Shown: piece after piece, positions 1-5,641 of the stretch | How positions within the stretch are numbered: the first letter of the stretch is position 1 | Layout of the letters: every line of letters begins with the position of its first letter | Origin: Lysobacterales bacterium | GTDB taxonomy: Bacteria > Pseudomonadota > Gammaproteobacteria > Xanthomonadales > Rhodanobacteraceae | Direction of reading: 5' to 3' | Length of the DNA stretch: 5,641 nucleotides | Assembly: GCA_013298265.1 (NCBI GenBank) | Contig: JAAFHE010000291.1 | Span: 1-5,641 of the forward strand | Notes under the pieces: model-generated | What the model was told of the DNA's origin: nothing | What the model saw: the letters and a program-made list of their open reading frames with translations, nothing else | Database searches by the model: none | Made by a program: the position numbers and the translations under genes

Positions 1-2
1 CC

Positions 3-938
3 TTCCGTTTCGGCGGCCAGCAGGCGGTGAACGGACTGTTCTTCCTGTCCGCGGTGGGCCTGGGCGCGGCGCTGGTGTTCCAGCTCGACACCACGGTCAT
101 CATCGCGTTCTTCGCCGTCTCGCTGCTGTTCGGTGTGCTGATGACGCTGCCGATCGGCGGCGCGGACATGCCGGTCGTGATCTCGCTGTACAACGCGTTC
201 ACCGGCCTTGCGGTCGCATTCGAGGGTTACGTGCAGGGCAATGTCGCGCTGATCATCGCCGGTACTGTGGTCGGTGCGGCCGGCACGCTGCTCACGCGCC
301 TGATGGCCAAGGCGATGAATCGCTCGATCAGCAACGTGCTGTTCTCCAACTTCGGCAGCAGCGGCGGTCCGGCGACCGAGATCGCCGGTTCGATGAAGCC
401 GATCGAGGCAGGCGACGCGGCATCGCTGCTTTACATGGCCGAGAAGGTCATCATCGTGCCGGGCTACGGTATGGCCGTGGCCCAGGCGCAGCACAAGATC
501 TGGGAACTGTCGCAACAGCTGATCAAGCGCGACAAGACGGTGAAGTTCGCGATCCACCCGGTGGCCGGACGCATGCCTGGACACATGAACGTACTGCTCG
601 CCGAAGCTGGCGTGCCGTACGACCTGATCGCGGACATGGAAGACATCAATCCGGAATTCGGCACCTGCGATGTCGCCATCGTGATCGGCGCGAACGACGT
701 GGTGAACCCGGTCGCCAAGACCGACAAGTCTTCGCCGATCTACGGCATGCCGATCCTCGACGTCATCAATGCGCGTCAGGTCATCGTCATCAAGCGTGGC
801 AAGGGCGCCGGCTTCGCCGGCATCGAGAACGCGCTGTTCTATGCCGACAACTGCCGCATGCTGTACGCGGACGGCCAGGAAGCGGCGAATCGCCTCATCG
901 CCGAGCTCAAGGGCATCGACTCGGGCGGCGGGCACTAG
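3..938 (+). CDS. pntB: NAD(P) transhydrogenase subunit beta, 5'-truncated by window edge
   Basis: This is the beta subunit of the inner-membrane proton-translocating transhydrogenase, which couples hydride transfer between NADH and NADP+ to proton flow and supplies NADPH. The frame is open to the left edge, so about 311 residues are visible of roughly 460-480 usual for the family; the GTG at 27 is an internal Val codon, not the start. Numbering from that Val codon, the first ~100 residues are the membrane domain (dII), with about four hydrophobic helices and the family signature LPIGGADMPVVISLYNAF at about 41-58. The soluble NADP(H)-binding domain (dIII) follows, with GYGMAVAQAQH at 146-156, HPVAGRMPGHMNVLLAEA at 177-194, GANDVVNPVA at 221-230 and the KRGKGAGFAGIEN segment at 256-268. 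The protein ends in a short Gly-rich tail and a TAG stop at 936-938. The alpha subunit gene(s) would be expected upstream, outside the window. Identity is secure; nothing unusual is seen in the visible part. Confidence 0.96.
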   Translation, partial: FRFGGQQAVNGLFFLSAVGLGAALVFQLDTTVIIAFFAVSLLFGVLMTLPIGGADMPVVISLYNAFTGLAVAFEGYVQGNVALIIAGTVVGAAGTLLTRLMAKAMNRSISNVLFSNFGSSGGPATEIAGSMKPIEAGDAASLLYMAEKVIIVPGYGMAVAQAQHKIWELSQQLIKRDKTVKFAIHPVAGRMPGHMNVLLAEAGVPYDLIADMEDINPEFGTCDVAIVIGANDVVNPVAKTDKSSPIYGMPILDVINARQVIVIKRGKGAGFAGIENALFYADNCRMLYADGQEAANRLIAELKGIDSGGGH

Positions 939-994
939 GAAATCTCTGAAGTCCTGGCACGATCGCTTTACTAAGCGCCAGATCTCCGCAATCC

Positions 995-1027
995 CGCCAA
1001 ACGCCTGCTGCGCAGGGGCGTTTGGCG
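995..1027 (+). terminator. Hairpin, probable terminator after pntB
   Basis: CGCCAAACGCC at 995-1005 is perfectly complementary to GGCGTTTGGCG at 1017-1027, giving an 11-bp stem with an 11-nt loop, 56 nt beyond the pntB stop. No T-run follows on either strand, so it is not a textbook intrinsic terminator. Hairpins built on the AAACGCC/GGCGTTT pair are, from memory, common at gene ends in xanthomonads. It could act on transcripts from either side. Confidence 0.55.
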
Positions 1028-1131
1028 TGTTCGGCCGGTTGGGCGTTCAGGGCGATCAGCGGTTCATTGACCAGCCGAAGGGGGCTGACTTGCCCGGGCC
1101 GCGCGGCGCTTGCTGCGCAATCGGCCGGTAG

Positions 1132-1159
1132 GCGGGCAAGCTGCTGCCTGCTTGCCCGC
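1132..1159 (-). terminator. Hairpin, probable terminator after the oxygenase gene
   Basis: GCGGGCAAGC at 1132-1141 and GCTTGCCCGC at 1150-1159 form a perfect 10-bp stem with an 8-nt loop, beginning 21 nt beyond the minus-strand oxygenase stop (1181-1183). There is no T-run after the stem on the minus strand, so efficiency is uncertain. The CGGGCAAG arm can also pair with a CTTGCCC copy at 1089-1095, which would form a competing, longer hairpin. Confidence 0.5.
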
Positions 1160-1180
1160 GGTGCGTGATGCCGAACAACC

Positions 1181-2155
1181 TCAGGCCATCGCGCCCGAGC
1201 GCTCGTCGGCCTTGCCTGTGGTGACATCGTCGGCTACGGCAACCAGGCCGACCAGCGACGCGATCGCGCGCATCATCGGCAGGCCGTTCTGCAGGCGCAA
1301 GCCTTGGCACAGACCGTCGGCGTCTTGCATGAAGCGGGTCATGCGCGCGCGGTAGTCCGGCCAGCCGGCTTCGTCTTCGCCGTGCCAGGCCCACAGTGCA
1401 CGCCAGTCACGGCCGAGCTGGCCGGCGAGCTGGTGGAGCTGGCCCAGGCGCTGATCCGGCACGGCTTCGTCGAGTATGAAGGTCATTTGTTCGCGCAGTT
1501 CCCAGGGGGTCATCACCGCGGGCAGGTTGGTCGACTCGAAGCGCAGCGCGGTGCCCGCAACCTCGCCGGGCGCGACATGTGCCGCTTTCCACGGCGCCGC
1601 ATGGCCGGGTACGCGGCTGCGCGCGATGATGTCCCAGAAACCGCTGCCGCCGACCGTGTCGGCGACGAGGTGGATGCGCGGGCGGTCCGCCGAGTTGATG
1701 ACCTTGTGATTGCGCCAGGTGTCGAAGATCCAGCATTCGCCGGCGGCCATGTGGATGCGCTGGCCGCCACAATGGAACGACACCTCGGGCTGCGTCACGA
1801 TGGGCACGTGGACACGCATGTGGTCGCGCCAGTAGTAGTCGACGTCCACATGCGGCGTGACTTCCGCCTGGCCGGACAGGCGCATCAGGCGCGAACGGCC
1901 GAACACGGCCTGCAGGGAACCAAGCACCTCGCGCAGGTAAGGCAGCTTCTGCAGATGCGGAGTTGGCCGCATGCGGCCACGCACGTCGTCGTTGGTCGGG
2001 TCGCCGTCGGTGGCGATCAGCGGCAACGCTGAATTGCCGGGGAATCCCTGCGGATGTGGCCGCCAGACCGACTCGCCCAGGGCGTCGATCTCCGCGGCGA
2101 GGACTCCGGCATCGAAGGTCAGCGGTAACTGGATGAAGGGGTATTGGAGTTTCAT
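1181..2155 (-). CDS. Fe(II)/2-oxoglutarate oxygenase, aspartyl/asparaginyl beta-hydroxylase-like
   Basis: This 324-residue soluble protein has no signal peptide or membrane segment, so it should be cytosolic. It belongs to the aspartyl/asparaginyl beta-hydroxylase fold family, which also includes bacterial L-proline 3- and cis-4-hydroxylases; these double-stranded beta-helix enzymes use Fe(II), O2 and 2-oxoglutarate. The conserved core spans about residues 64-170. It starts with PTPHLQKLPYLREV (64-77), like the segment before the core in proline hydroxylases. Then come PHVDVDYYW (first metal His102 and Asp104), HMAAGECWIFDTWRNHKVIN (third ligand His150) and RPRIHLVAD (Arg160, the expected 2-oxoglutarate carboxylate binder, ten residues after His150). 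Residues 171-324 are a mainly helical C-terminal extension that I cannot assign. The ATG at 2153-2155 is preferred because the N-terminus reads as a family start (KLQYPFIQLPLTFD) and the next Met is residue 62; there is no clear Shine-Dalgarno. It lies 67 bp downstream of the sulfotransferase gene with no terminator between, so the two are probably one transcript. The substrate (free amino acid, peptide or protein side chain) is unknown. Confidence 0.85.
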   Translation of the reverse strand: MKLQYPFIQLPLTFDAGVLAAEIDALGESVWRPHPQGFPGNSALPLIATDGDPTNDDVRGRMRPTPHLQKLPYLREVLGSLQAVFGRSRLMRLSGQAEVTPHVDVDYYWRDHMRVHVPIVTQPEVSFHCGGQRIHMAAGECWIFDTWRNHKVINSADRPRIHLVADTVGGSGFWDIIARSRVPGHAAPWKAAHVAPGEVAGTALRFESTNLPAVMTPWELREQMTFILDEAVPDQRLGQLHQLAGQLGRDWRALWAWHGEDEAGWPDYRARMTRFMQDADGLCQGLRLQNGLPMMRAIASLVGLVAVADDVTTGKADERSGAMA

Positions 2156-2222
2156 GGCGATTACGCGGAACGGGAGAAGGTGACGGCAGACGCGCGGTGC
2201 GCGGCCCCGGCTTGCTTGGCGA

Positions 2223-4046
2223 TCATGGTGACGCGTCCGCTCTACGGTCCGTCACCTCGGCATAGCCGAACTGGCTGACGTAAGGCGCCAGCACGGAGGA
2301 TGCCGGCTGCAGCCATTGCGCGTAGCGGAGCCAGCGGCCTATGCCCTTGCGGTTCACGGGCTCGACGACCTGATGGTAGCTGGGTGTGCCGATATAGCCG
2401 CGCTTCGCCGCGTGCTCGTGGAATGCCACCATGTTTTCCGACCATTCCAGCCCGAGGAATTCGCACAGCCGGCGCGAAAAACCGGCGACGTCGTCGACGA
2501 CGTCCTCGTGGCGCGTCTGCAGCAGGTCCAGCCTGAACACACCGGTGAACGCGTTCCAGGCCGCGAAGGCGACAGCATAGCCCTGCGCGGTCGAGTCGAG
2601 GCGTTCGCACATGCGTGCATAGGCCGGCGCGCGGAAGATCTGCATGTAGTTGCTGAGCACCACGTCGCGCGGATCGCGCAGCGCCAGGATGATCTTGGCG
2701 TTCGGAAACAGGCGATGGATCAGCGGCAGGCGGGTCATGCTGAGCGGGTTCTTGTCGACGAGACGCTTGTCGGCGTCGGCCTGACTGCGCTCGCGTACCT
2801 GCTTCCAATAGTGCTCGCGCAAGGCGTCGCAGGTCGCGTCGTCGAGCTTGCCGAGGTCACGCGGATAGTCGTAGCCGCGTTCGCGCATCTGCTGCACGAG
2901 CTCGTGTAAGAAGGACTGTTCGTCCATGCAGCTGAGCTGTGGATGCGCATCGAGCATGGTTTCGAGCAGGGTTGTGCCCGAGCGCGGGAAGCCGACGACG
3001 AAGATCGGCGACTCGGCAGCCGACGGCGGGCTCACTTCGGCCCAGCCGGCGTAGTCCTGCGCACTGACGTCGACCGGCGGCAGGAGCATGGCGTCGAGTT
3101 CGGCCTTTGGCGCCAGCGAAGCGCGCAACTGCTGCATCTGCACGGCATGGCCTTGCTGTAGCCAGTTCATGGCTTGCGCCGCGTCCTGGCGCTTGTCGCT
3201 GATCTGCGCGAGGGCGAAAAACAGCTCCGGCCGGCGCAGCGCGATGCGCTCGTCCCGCACCAGCGTCTCGTAGATGGCATACGCTTCGTCGGCGTTGCCG
3301 CTGCGGCCAGCGATCTGCGCGCGCACGACGTCGATTTCTTCCTTGATGCCATCGTCGCGCAGCGGTATGCGGGCGAGCAGGACGCCTGCGTCGTCGACGC
3401 GGTTGGTGCGTTCGAGGAAAGCGGCGCGTTTGGCCAGGATGCTCGCATTGTCAGGCGCCTGGCGCTCTGCGAGTTCCAGCGCGTAGCCGGCGTTTTCCAG
3501 GTCGCCGTTTTCCATGAAGGTCCAGGCGACGTCGGCGAGTGCGTCCGGATTGCTGTGGGCCCAGTCGGCCCACCCTTGCAGCAATGCCATTGCCTCGTCG
3601 GTGCGGCCCGCGCGCTGGCAGGTGCCGGCGGTCTGTGCGCGCAGCGTGGCGTCATTGGGCTGCAGCGCGAGGGCGGCCGACAAATGGACCGCAGCGATAT
3701 GGTTCAGTCCGGCCGCCGACTCGATGAGGCCGAGCTCGCGCAGTGCGTCATATTGCGGATCGAGTGCAATGGATTGCTCGAGTGCGTGGCGGGCGGCAGC
3801 GGTGTTGTCGCGTGAACGCTCAAGGTAGCCGAGATTGAGCCAGTGTTCGGCGCGCTCGGGAAAAAACGCGGTGAGCCGCTCGAAGATAGCCGCGGCTTCG
3901 TCGAGGCGTGTCTGTGCATCAAGGCTCATGGCCAGCAGCAGCAAAGCGCCTTCGTCTCGCGGATTTCCTGCCACGAGCTGGCGGCTGATCTGTTCGGCCC
4001 GGACGAGGTCGCCCGTCTGCAGGGCCTGGAAACCGTTCTGTAGCAT
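2223..4046 (-). CDS. TPR-repeat sulfotransferase (PAPS-dependent, Sulfotransfer_3 type)
   Basis: This 607-residue cytosolic protein has two parts. Residues 2 to about 303 are consecutive helix-turn-helix repeats of TPR type, about nine of 31-34 residues (for example 34-66, 67-97, 133-166, 167-200, 234-266), expected to bind a partner or substrate protein. Residues about 345-585 are a sulfotransferase domain that transfers sulfate from 3'-phosphoadenosine-5'-phosphosulfate. The 5'-phosphosulfate loop is VVGFPRSGTTLLE (Arg355, Gly357, Thr358, Thr359), and Glu376 lies in SCMDEQSF. Lys432 is in VDKNP. The 3'-phosphate motif is LFPNAKIILALRDPRDVVLS, with Arg457 and Ser465 at the classic eight-residue spacing, and a C-terminal NRKGIGRW loop lies at 565-572. 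All usual catalytic elements are present. The start chosen is the ATG at 4044-4046, because the frame stays open upstream only through a low-quality Arg/Pro-rich stretch that runs into the terminator of the preceding gene. No strong Shine-Dalgarno is visible. The acceptor is unknown: protein tyrosine, another peptide residue, carbohydrate or lipid are all possible. Confidence 0.9.
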   Translation of the reverse strand: MLQNGFQALQTGDLVRAEQISRQLVAGNPRDEGALLLLAMSLDAQTRLDEAAAIFERLTAFFPERAEHWLNLGYLERSRDNTAAARHALEQSIALDPQYDALRELGLIESAAGLNHIAAVHLSAALALQPNDATLRAQTAGTCQRAGRTDEAMALLQGWADWAHSNPDALADVAWTFMENGDLENAGYALELAERQAPDNASILAKRAAFLERTNRVDDAGVLLARIPLRDDGIKEEIDVVRAQIAGRSGNADEAYAIYETLVRDERIALRRPELFFALAQISDKRQDAAQAMNWLQQGHAVQMQQLRASLAPKAELDAMLLPPVDVSAQDYAGWAEVSPPSAAESPIFVVGFPRSGTTLLETMLDAHPQLSCMDEQSFLHELVQQMRERGYDYPRDLGKLDDATCDALREHYWKQVRERSQADADKRLVDKNPLSMTRLPLIHRLFPNAKIILALRDPRDVVLSNYMQIFRAPAYARMCERLDSTAQGYAVAFAAWNAFTGVFRLDLLQTRHEDVVDDVAGFSRRLCEFLGLEWSENMVAFHEHAAKRGYIGTPSYHQVVEPVNRKGIGRWLRYAQWLQPASSVLAPYVSQFGYAEVTDRRADASP

Positions 4047-4096
4047 GGCGTGTGATCGTCGGTAGGTAACGTTGCAGTATGGCTGCGGCGTGTGAT
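4047..4096. repeat. 10-bp direct repeat flanking the candidate promoter
   Basis: GGCGTGTGAT occurs at 4047-4056, directly against the sulfotransferase start codon, and again at 4087-4096 inside the candidate -35/-10 spacer. The copies are exactly 40 bp apart (start to start), about four helical turns. This geometry would suit a repressor binding two sites on one face of the helix, but a 10-mer repeat in GC-rich DNA can also be chance. Confidence 0.3.
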
Positions 4097-4104
4097 GGCG
4101 ACAA
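4076..4104 (-). promoter_or_regulatory. Candidate sigma70-type promoter for the sulfotransferase-oxygenase pair
   Basis: Read on the minus strand, TTGTCG (4104-4099) and CATACT (4081-4076) are separated by exactly 17 bp. Each matches the -35 and -10 consensus at 4 of 6 positions. Transcription would begin about 7 nt further on, leaving a leader of roughly 20-25 nt before the ATG at 4046. It lies after the receptor gene's terminator, where a new promoter is needed. The match is modest. Confidence 0.35.
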
Positions 4105-4122
4105 GGTGAGTCACGTGGCACC
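4105..4122. promoter_or_regulatory. Overlapping palindromes upstream of the -35, possible operator
   Basis: Just upstream of the candidate -35, GTGAGTCAC (4106-4114, odd palindrome) overlaps CACGTG (4112-4117), and the stretch is bracketed by GGTG (4105-4108) and CACC (4119-4122). Such dyad symmetry beside a promoter is typical of a regulator site. I recognise no specific regulator, and short palindromes arise by chance. Confidence 0.2.
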
Positions 4123-4128
4123 GGAATG

Positions 4129-4161
4129 AAAAAGGCCGCGCGGCTTGCGCCGCGCGGCCTT
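4129..4161 (-). terminator. Strong intrinsic terminator of the TonB-dependent receptor gene
   Basis: AAGGCCGCGCGGC (4132-4144) and GCCGCGCGGCCTT (4149-4161) form a perfect 13-bp GC-rich stem. On the minus strand the loop is GCAA, a GNRA tetraloop, and the stem ends in a run of five T (4133-4129). It begins 24 nt after the receptor's stop codon (4186-4188). This is a textbook rho-independent terminator oriented for the minus strand. It separates the receptor transcript from the sulfotransferase gene and rules out a sulfotransferase start upstream of it. Confidence 0.92.
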
Positions 4162-4185
4162 GATACAACCGTCAAGCCTGAGTTC

Positions 4186-5641
4186 TTAGAACTTCACGCC
4201 GACGCGAGCCCAGTAGAAGCGTCCCACGGTGTCGTAGGTGCGGGCATCGGTATTGCTGTCGAAGCCGTACTGCCACAGCTGGTTGGGCTGCTTGTCGAAC
4301 ACGTTGTCCACACCGATTTCGAGATTGGTGTGAAGCGGCTCGATGTTGTAGCCGAACTGCAGGTTGTGATACGTGATCGCGCCCGAACGGAACGACTGCT
4401 GGGCAGCGCCACCCGGCCTGATGACGGTGTAGCCATCGCCTGCGACGGCCTGAACGCCGAAGCGGGTCGGACCGATGTAGCGAGCGCGCCAGGATGCGTC
4501 GAACGAGCCCATGTTCCATGCCACGCCGGCGTAGCCACGCACACGTGCGTAGTTGCCGTCGCCGCCCTGAGCCGAGGAAACGTACGAACCCGCGTTGTTG
4601 AACTGGGTCGAAACGTCGCCCTGCACCTTCTGCGCGTTGTACTTCGCAACGTAGGTGGCATCCAGCGAGAAGCGGAAGTTGCCCCACTCGGTTTCCGGCA
4701 GGCGGTACTTGAAGCTCAGGTCGATACCGGAGGTATCGATGCGGCCCACGTTCTGCGTGCGGTTGTTGACGAAGTTGACGTCGCCCAAGCCGGCAAGGTC
4801 ACGCGTGAACAGGTTGCAGTAGGTGCCGAAGTTGTAGCACTGGTTCAGGATCGTCTGCGTACCCAGGGTGCCGATGGTATCGGTCAGGTAGATGCGCCAC
4901 ACGTCGGCCGAGGCCGAGAATCCTTCCAGCCAAGCCGGGTCATACACGACGCCGTAGGTGAAGGACTTGCCCTGTTCCGGCAGCAACTGATCGTTGGAAC
5001 CCTGCAGCGCCTGGGTCTGTGGCGTGGTCTGGCGGAAGCCCGGGCTCAGACCCGCGCACGCGCGGTTGCCGGCCTGGAAGCCCGTACCGTCGCAGGGATC
5101 CTGGTAGGTATCGGCCGACGGGGTGACGCCGCCGTACAGGTCCGAAATCGTCGGCGAACGGAAGACTTCGGCAACGGTGCCGCGCAGCAGCACGTCGTCG
5201 ATCGGACGCCATTCCACACCGATCTTCGAGTTCGTCGTATTGCCGAACGCGGAGTAGTCGGAGTAGCGCGAACCGAGCGTGAAGTTCAGCGACTTGGCCA
5301 GGAACACGTCGCGCAGAACCGGGATGAACAGTTCCGCGTAGAACTCGCGGACGGTGAGTTCACCTGCGCTCGGCGACGAGCAGGCGTCGGTCGACGTCTG
5401 GCAGGTGCCGACAGCCGGGTCTGCGATGATCGACGCGAAGTCTGGCCGGAAGTACTGGTAGTCCGCGCGGTATTCGCCACCGAACGCGATGCTGAGCGCG
5501 CCGGCCGGAAGTTCGACGATTTCGCCGGTCAGGTTGAAGCGGGCGATCTTTTCGTTCGAATAGAAGTGATTCGAAGGAGTGATCGACAGCTTGCGCAGCT
5601 CGGCGATGTTTGCACGACCTGCGGCAGTCTGGTTTTCCAGA
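4186..5641 (-). CDS. TonB-dependent outer membrane receptor, C-terminal part (5'-truncated by window edge)
   Basis: This is the beta-barrel portion of a TonB-dependent receptor, an outer membrane channel that imports large or scarce substrates using energy from TonB-ExbB-ExbD. The frame is open from the right edge to the stop at 4186-4188, giving 484 visible residues; signal peptide, TonB box and plug lie outside. The GTG at 5305-5307 is internal, since barrel sequence continues upstream without a stop. Alternating amphipathic strands are clear, for example ARFNLTGEIVEL, LNFTLGSRYSDYSAF and LLRGTVAEVFRSPTISDLYG. The family C-terminal signature is LEIGVDNVFDKQPNQLW (visible residues about 440-456), and the protein ends in FYWARVGVKF with the terminal aromatic residue recognised by the BAM complex. 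Three close Cys pairs lie in probable surface loops: 80/87, 183/195 and 268/275. Such receptors are typically 800-1000 residues in this order. The substrate cannot be told from the sequence; siderophore, oligosaccharide and peptide are all possible. A strong terminator follows. Confidence 0.93.
   Translation of the reverse strand, partial: LENQTAAGRANIAELRKLSITPSNHFYSNEKIARFNLTGEIVELPAGALSIAFGGEYRADYQYFRPDFASIIADPAVGTCQTSTDACSSPSAGELTVREFYAELFIPVLRDVFLAKSLNFTLGSRYSDYSAFGNTTNSKIGVEWRPIDDVLLRGTVAEVFRSPTISDLYGGVTPSADTYQDPCDGTGFQAGNRACAGLSPGFRQTTPQTQALQGSNDQLLPEQGKSFTYGVVYDPAWLEGFSASADVWRIYLTDTIGTLGTQTILNQCYNFGTYCNLFTRDLAGLGDVNFVNNRTQNVGRIDTSGIDLSFKYRLPETEWGNFRFSLDATYVAKYNAQKVQGDVSTQFNNAGSYVSSAQGGDGNYARVRGYAGVAWNMGSFDASWRARYIGPTRFGVQAVAGDGYTVIRPGGAAQQSFRSGAITYHNLQFGYNIEPLHTNLEIGVDNVFDKQPNQLWQYGFDSNTDARTYDTVGRFYWARVGVKF

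Larger units (their letters stand above)
939..1180. other. Convergent intergenic spacer with multiple hairpins
   Basis: This 242-bp stretch lies between the stop codons of two convergent genes. I see no credible gene in it: the ORFs that cross it are Arg/Ala/Pro-rich and run antisense into the flanking genes. It contains at least three inverted repeats: an 11-bp stem at 995-1027, a 5-bp stem at 1072-1076/1083-1087, and a 10-bp stem at 1132-1159. The 9-mer TCGGCCGGT occurs twice as a direct repeat (1031-1039 and 1121-1129). The most economical reading is a bidirectional termination region. Confidence 0.6.

Noticed and set aside
907..1394. Open frames crossing the intergenic spacer (907-1227 -, 1056-1394 -, 769-1131 +, 1110-1355 +)
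   Set aside because: All run out of frame or antisense into a clearly coding neighbour, are Arg/Ala/Pro-rich, and cover the terminator hairpins. None has a convincing ribosome binding site or family resemblance.
1304..2032. A 242-codon open frame on the + strand
   Set aside because: It is antisense to the oxygenase gene, whose frame encodes a recognisable family with intact active-site residues. Long antisense open frames are expected in GC-rich coding DNA, and its product (Val/Ala/Arg/Gly-rich) resembles no family I know.
2156..2222. A separate promoter for the oxygenase gene in the 67-bp gap
   Set aside because: I found no acceptable -35/-10 pair on the minus strand and no terminator for the upstream gene; co-transcription is simpler.
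2316..2909. A 197-codon open frame on the + strand
   Set aside because: It is antisense to the sulfotransferase domain, has no recognisable motif, and is the kind of open frame GC-rich third positions create.
3174..3815. A 213-codon open frame on the + strand
   Set aside because: It is antisense to the TPR region. Its apparent repetitiveness mirrors the TPR repeats on the other strand, and it shows no independent domain.
4047..4175. A 43-residue N-terminal extension of the sulfotransferase, starting at 4175
   Set aside because: It begins 10 bases after the receptor's stop codon and would be encoded through the perfect intrinsic terminator at 4129-4161. Its sequence is Arg/Pro/His-rich with no TPR character, whereas TPR-like sequence starts right after the ATG at 4046.
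4172..4687. A 171-codon open frame on the - strand
   Set aside because: It is a shifted frame inside the TonB-dependent receptor; the receptor frame has the C-terminal barrel signature and this one is Arg-rich without motifs.
5305..5307. GTG as the start of a 373-residue receptor gene
   Set aside because: Translation upstream of it to the window edge is free of stops and continues as beta-barrel sequence (for example ARFNLTGEIVEL and GGEYRADYQYF), so the codon is internal Val.

Overview
The window looks like chromosomal DNA of a GC-rich gammaproteobacterium, most likely of the order Lysobacterales (Xanthomonadales: Lysobacter, Dokdonella, Rhodanobacter and relatives). This rests on the GC-rich third codon positions, the style of the transhydrogenase beta subunit, and a large TonB-dependent receptor beside a TPR-sulfotransferase and an aspartyl/asparaginyl hydroxylase-like oxygenase. 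The genus is an inference; no rRNA or other marker gene is present.

Layout. (1) Positions 3-938, + strand: the C-terminal two thirds of pntB, the proton-translocating NAD(P) transhydrogenase beta subunit, entering from the left edge. (2) 939-1180: a convergent intergenic spacer with several hairpins, two of them strong enough to be terminators. (3) 1181-2155, - strand: a 324-residue Fe(II)/2-oxoglutarate oxygenase of the aspartyl/asparaginyl beta-hydroxylase / proline hydroxylase-like family with a complete H-x-D...H...R active site. (4) 2223-4046, - strand: a 607-residue protein with about nine TPR-like helical repeats followed by a PAPS-dependent sulfotransferase domain. (5) 4047-4185: a spacer with a candidate promoter, a 10-bp direct repeat, and a near-perfect intrinsic terminator. 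(6) 4186 to the right edge, - strand: the C-terminal 484 residues of a TonB-dependent outer membrane receptor whose plug and signal peptide lie outside the window.

How they may work together. pntB is a housekeeping gene that only happens to adjoin the rest tail-to-tail. The three minus-strand genes form a co-directional group: an outer membrane receptor, then, behind its own terminator and probably under a separate promoter, two cytosolic modifying enzymes (sulfation and hydroxylation) separated by 67 bp and probably co-transcribed. The pairing suggests a peptide or small molecule that is hydroxylated and sulfated, possibly linked to receptor-mediated uptake. That link is a hypothesis from gene order only. 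No mobile element, CRISPR array, tRNA or rRNA is visible.
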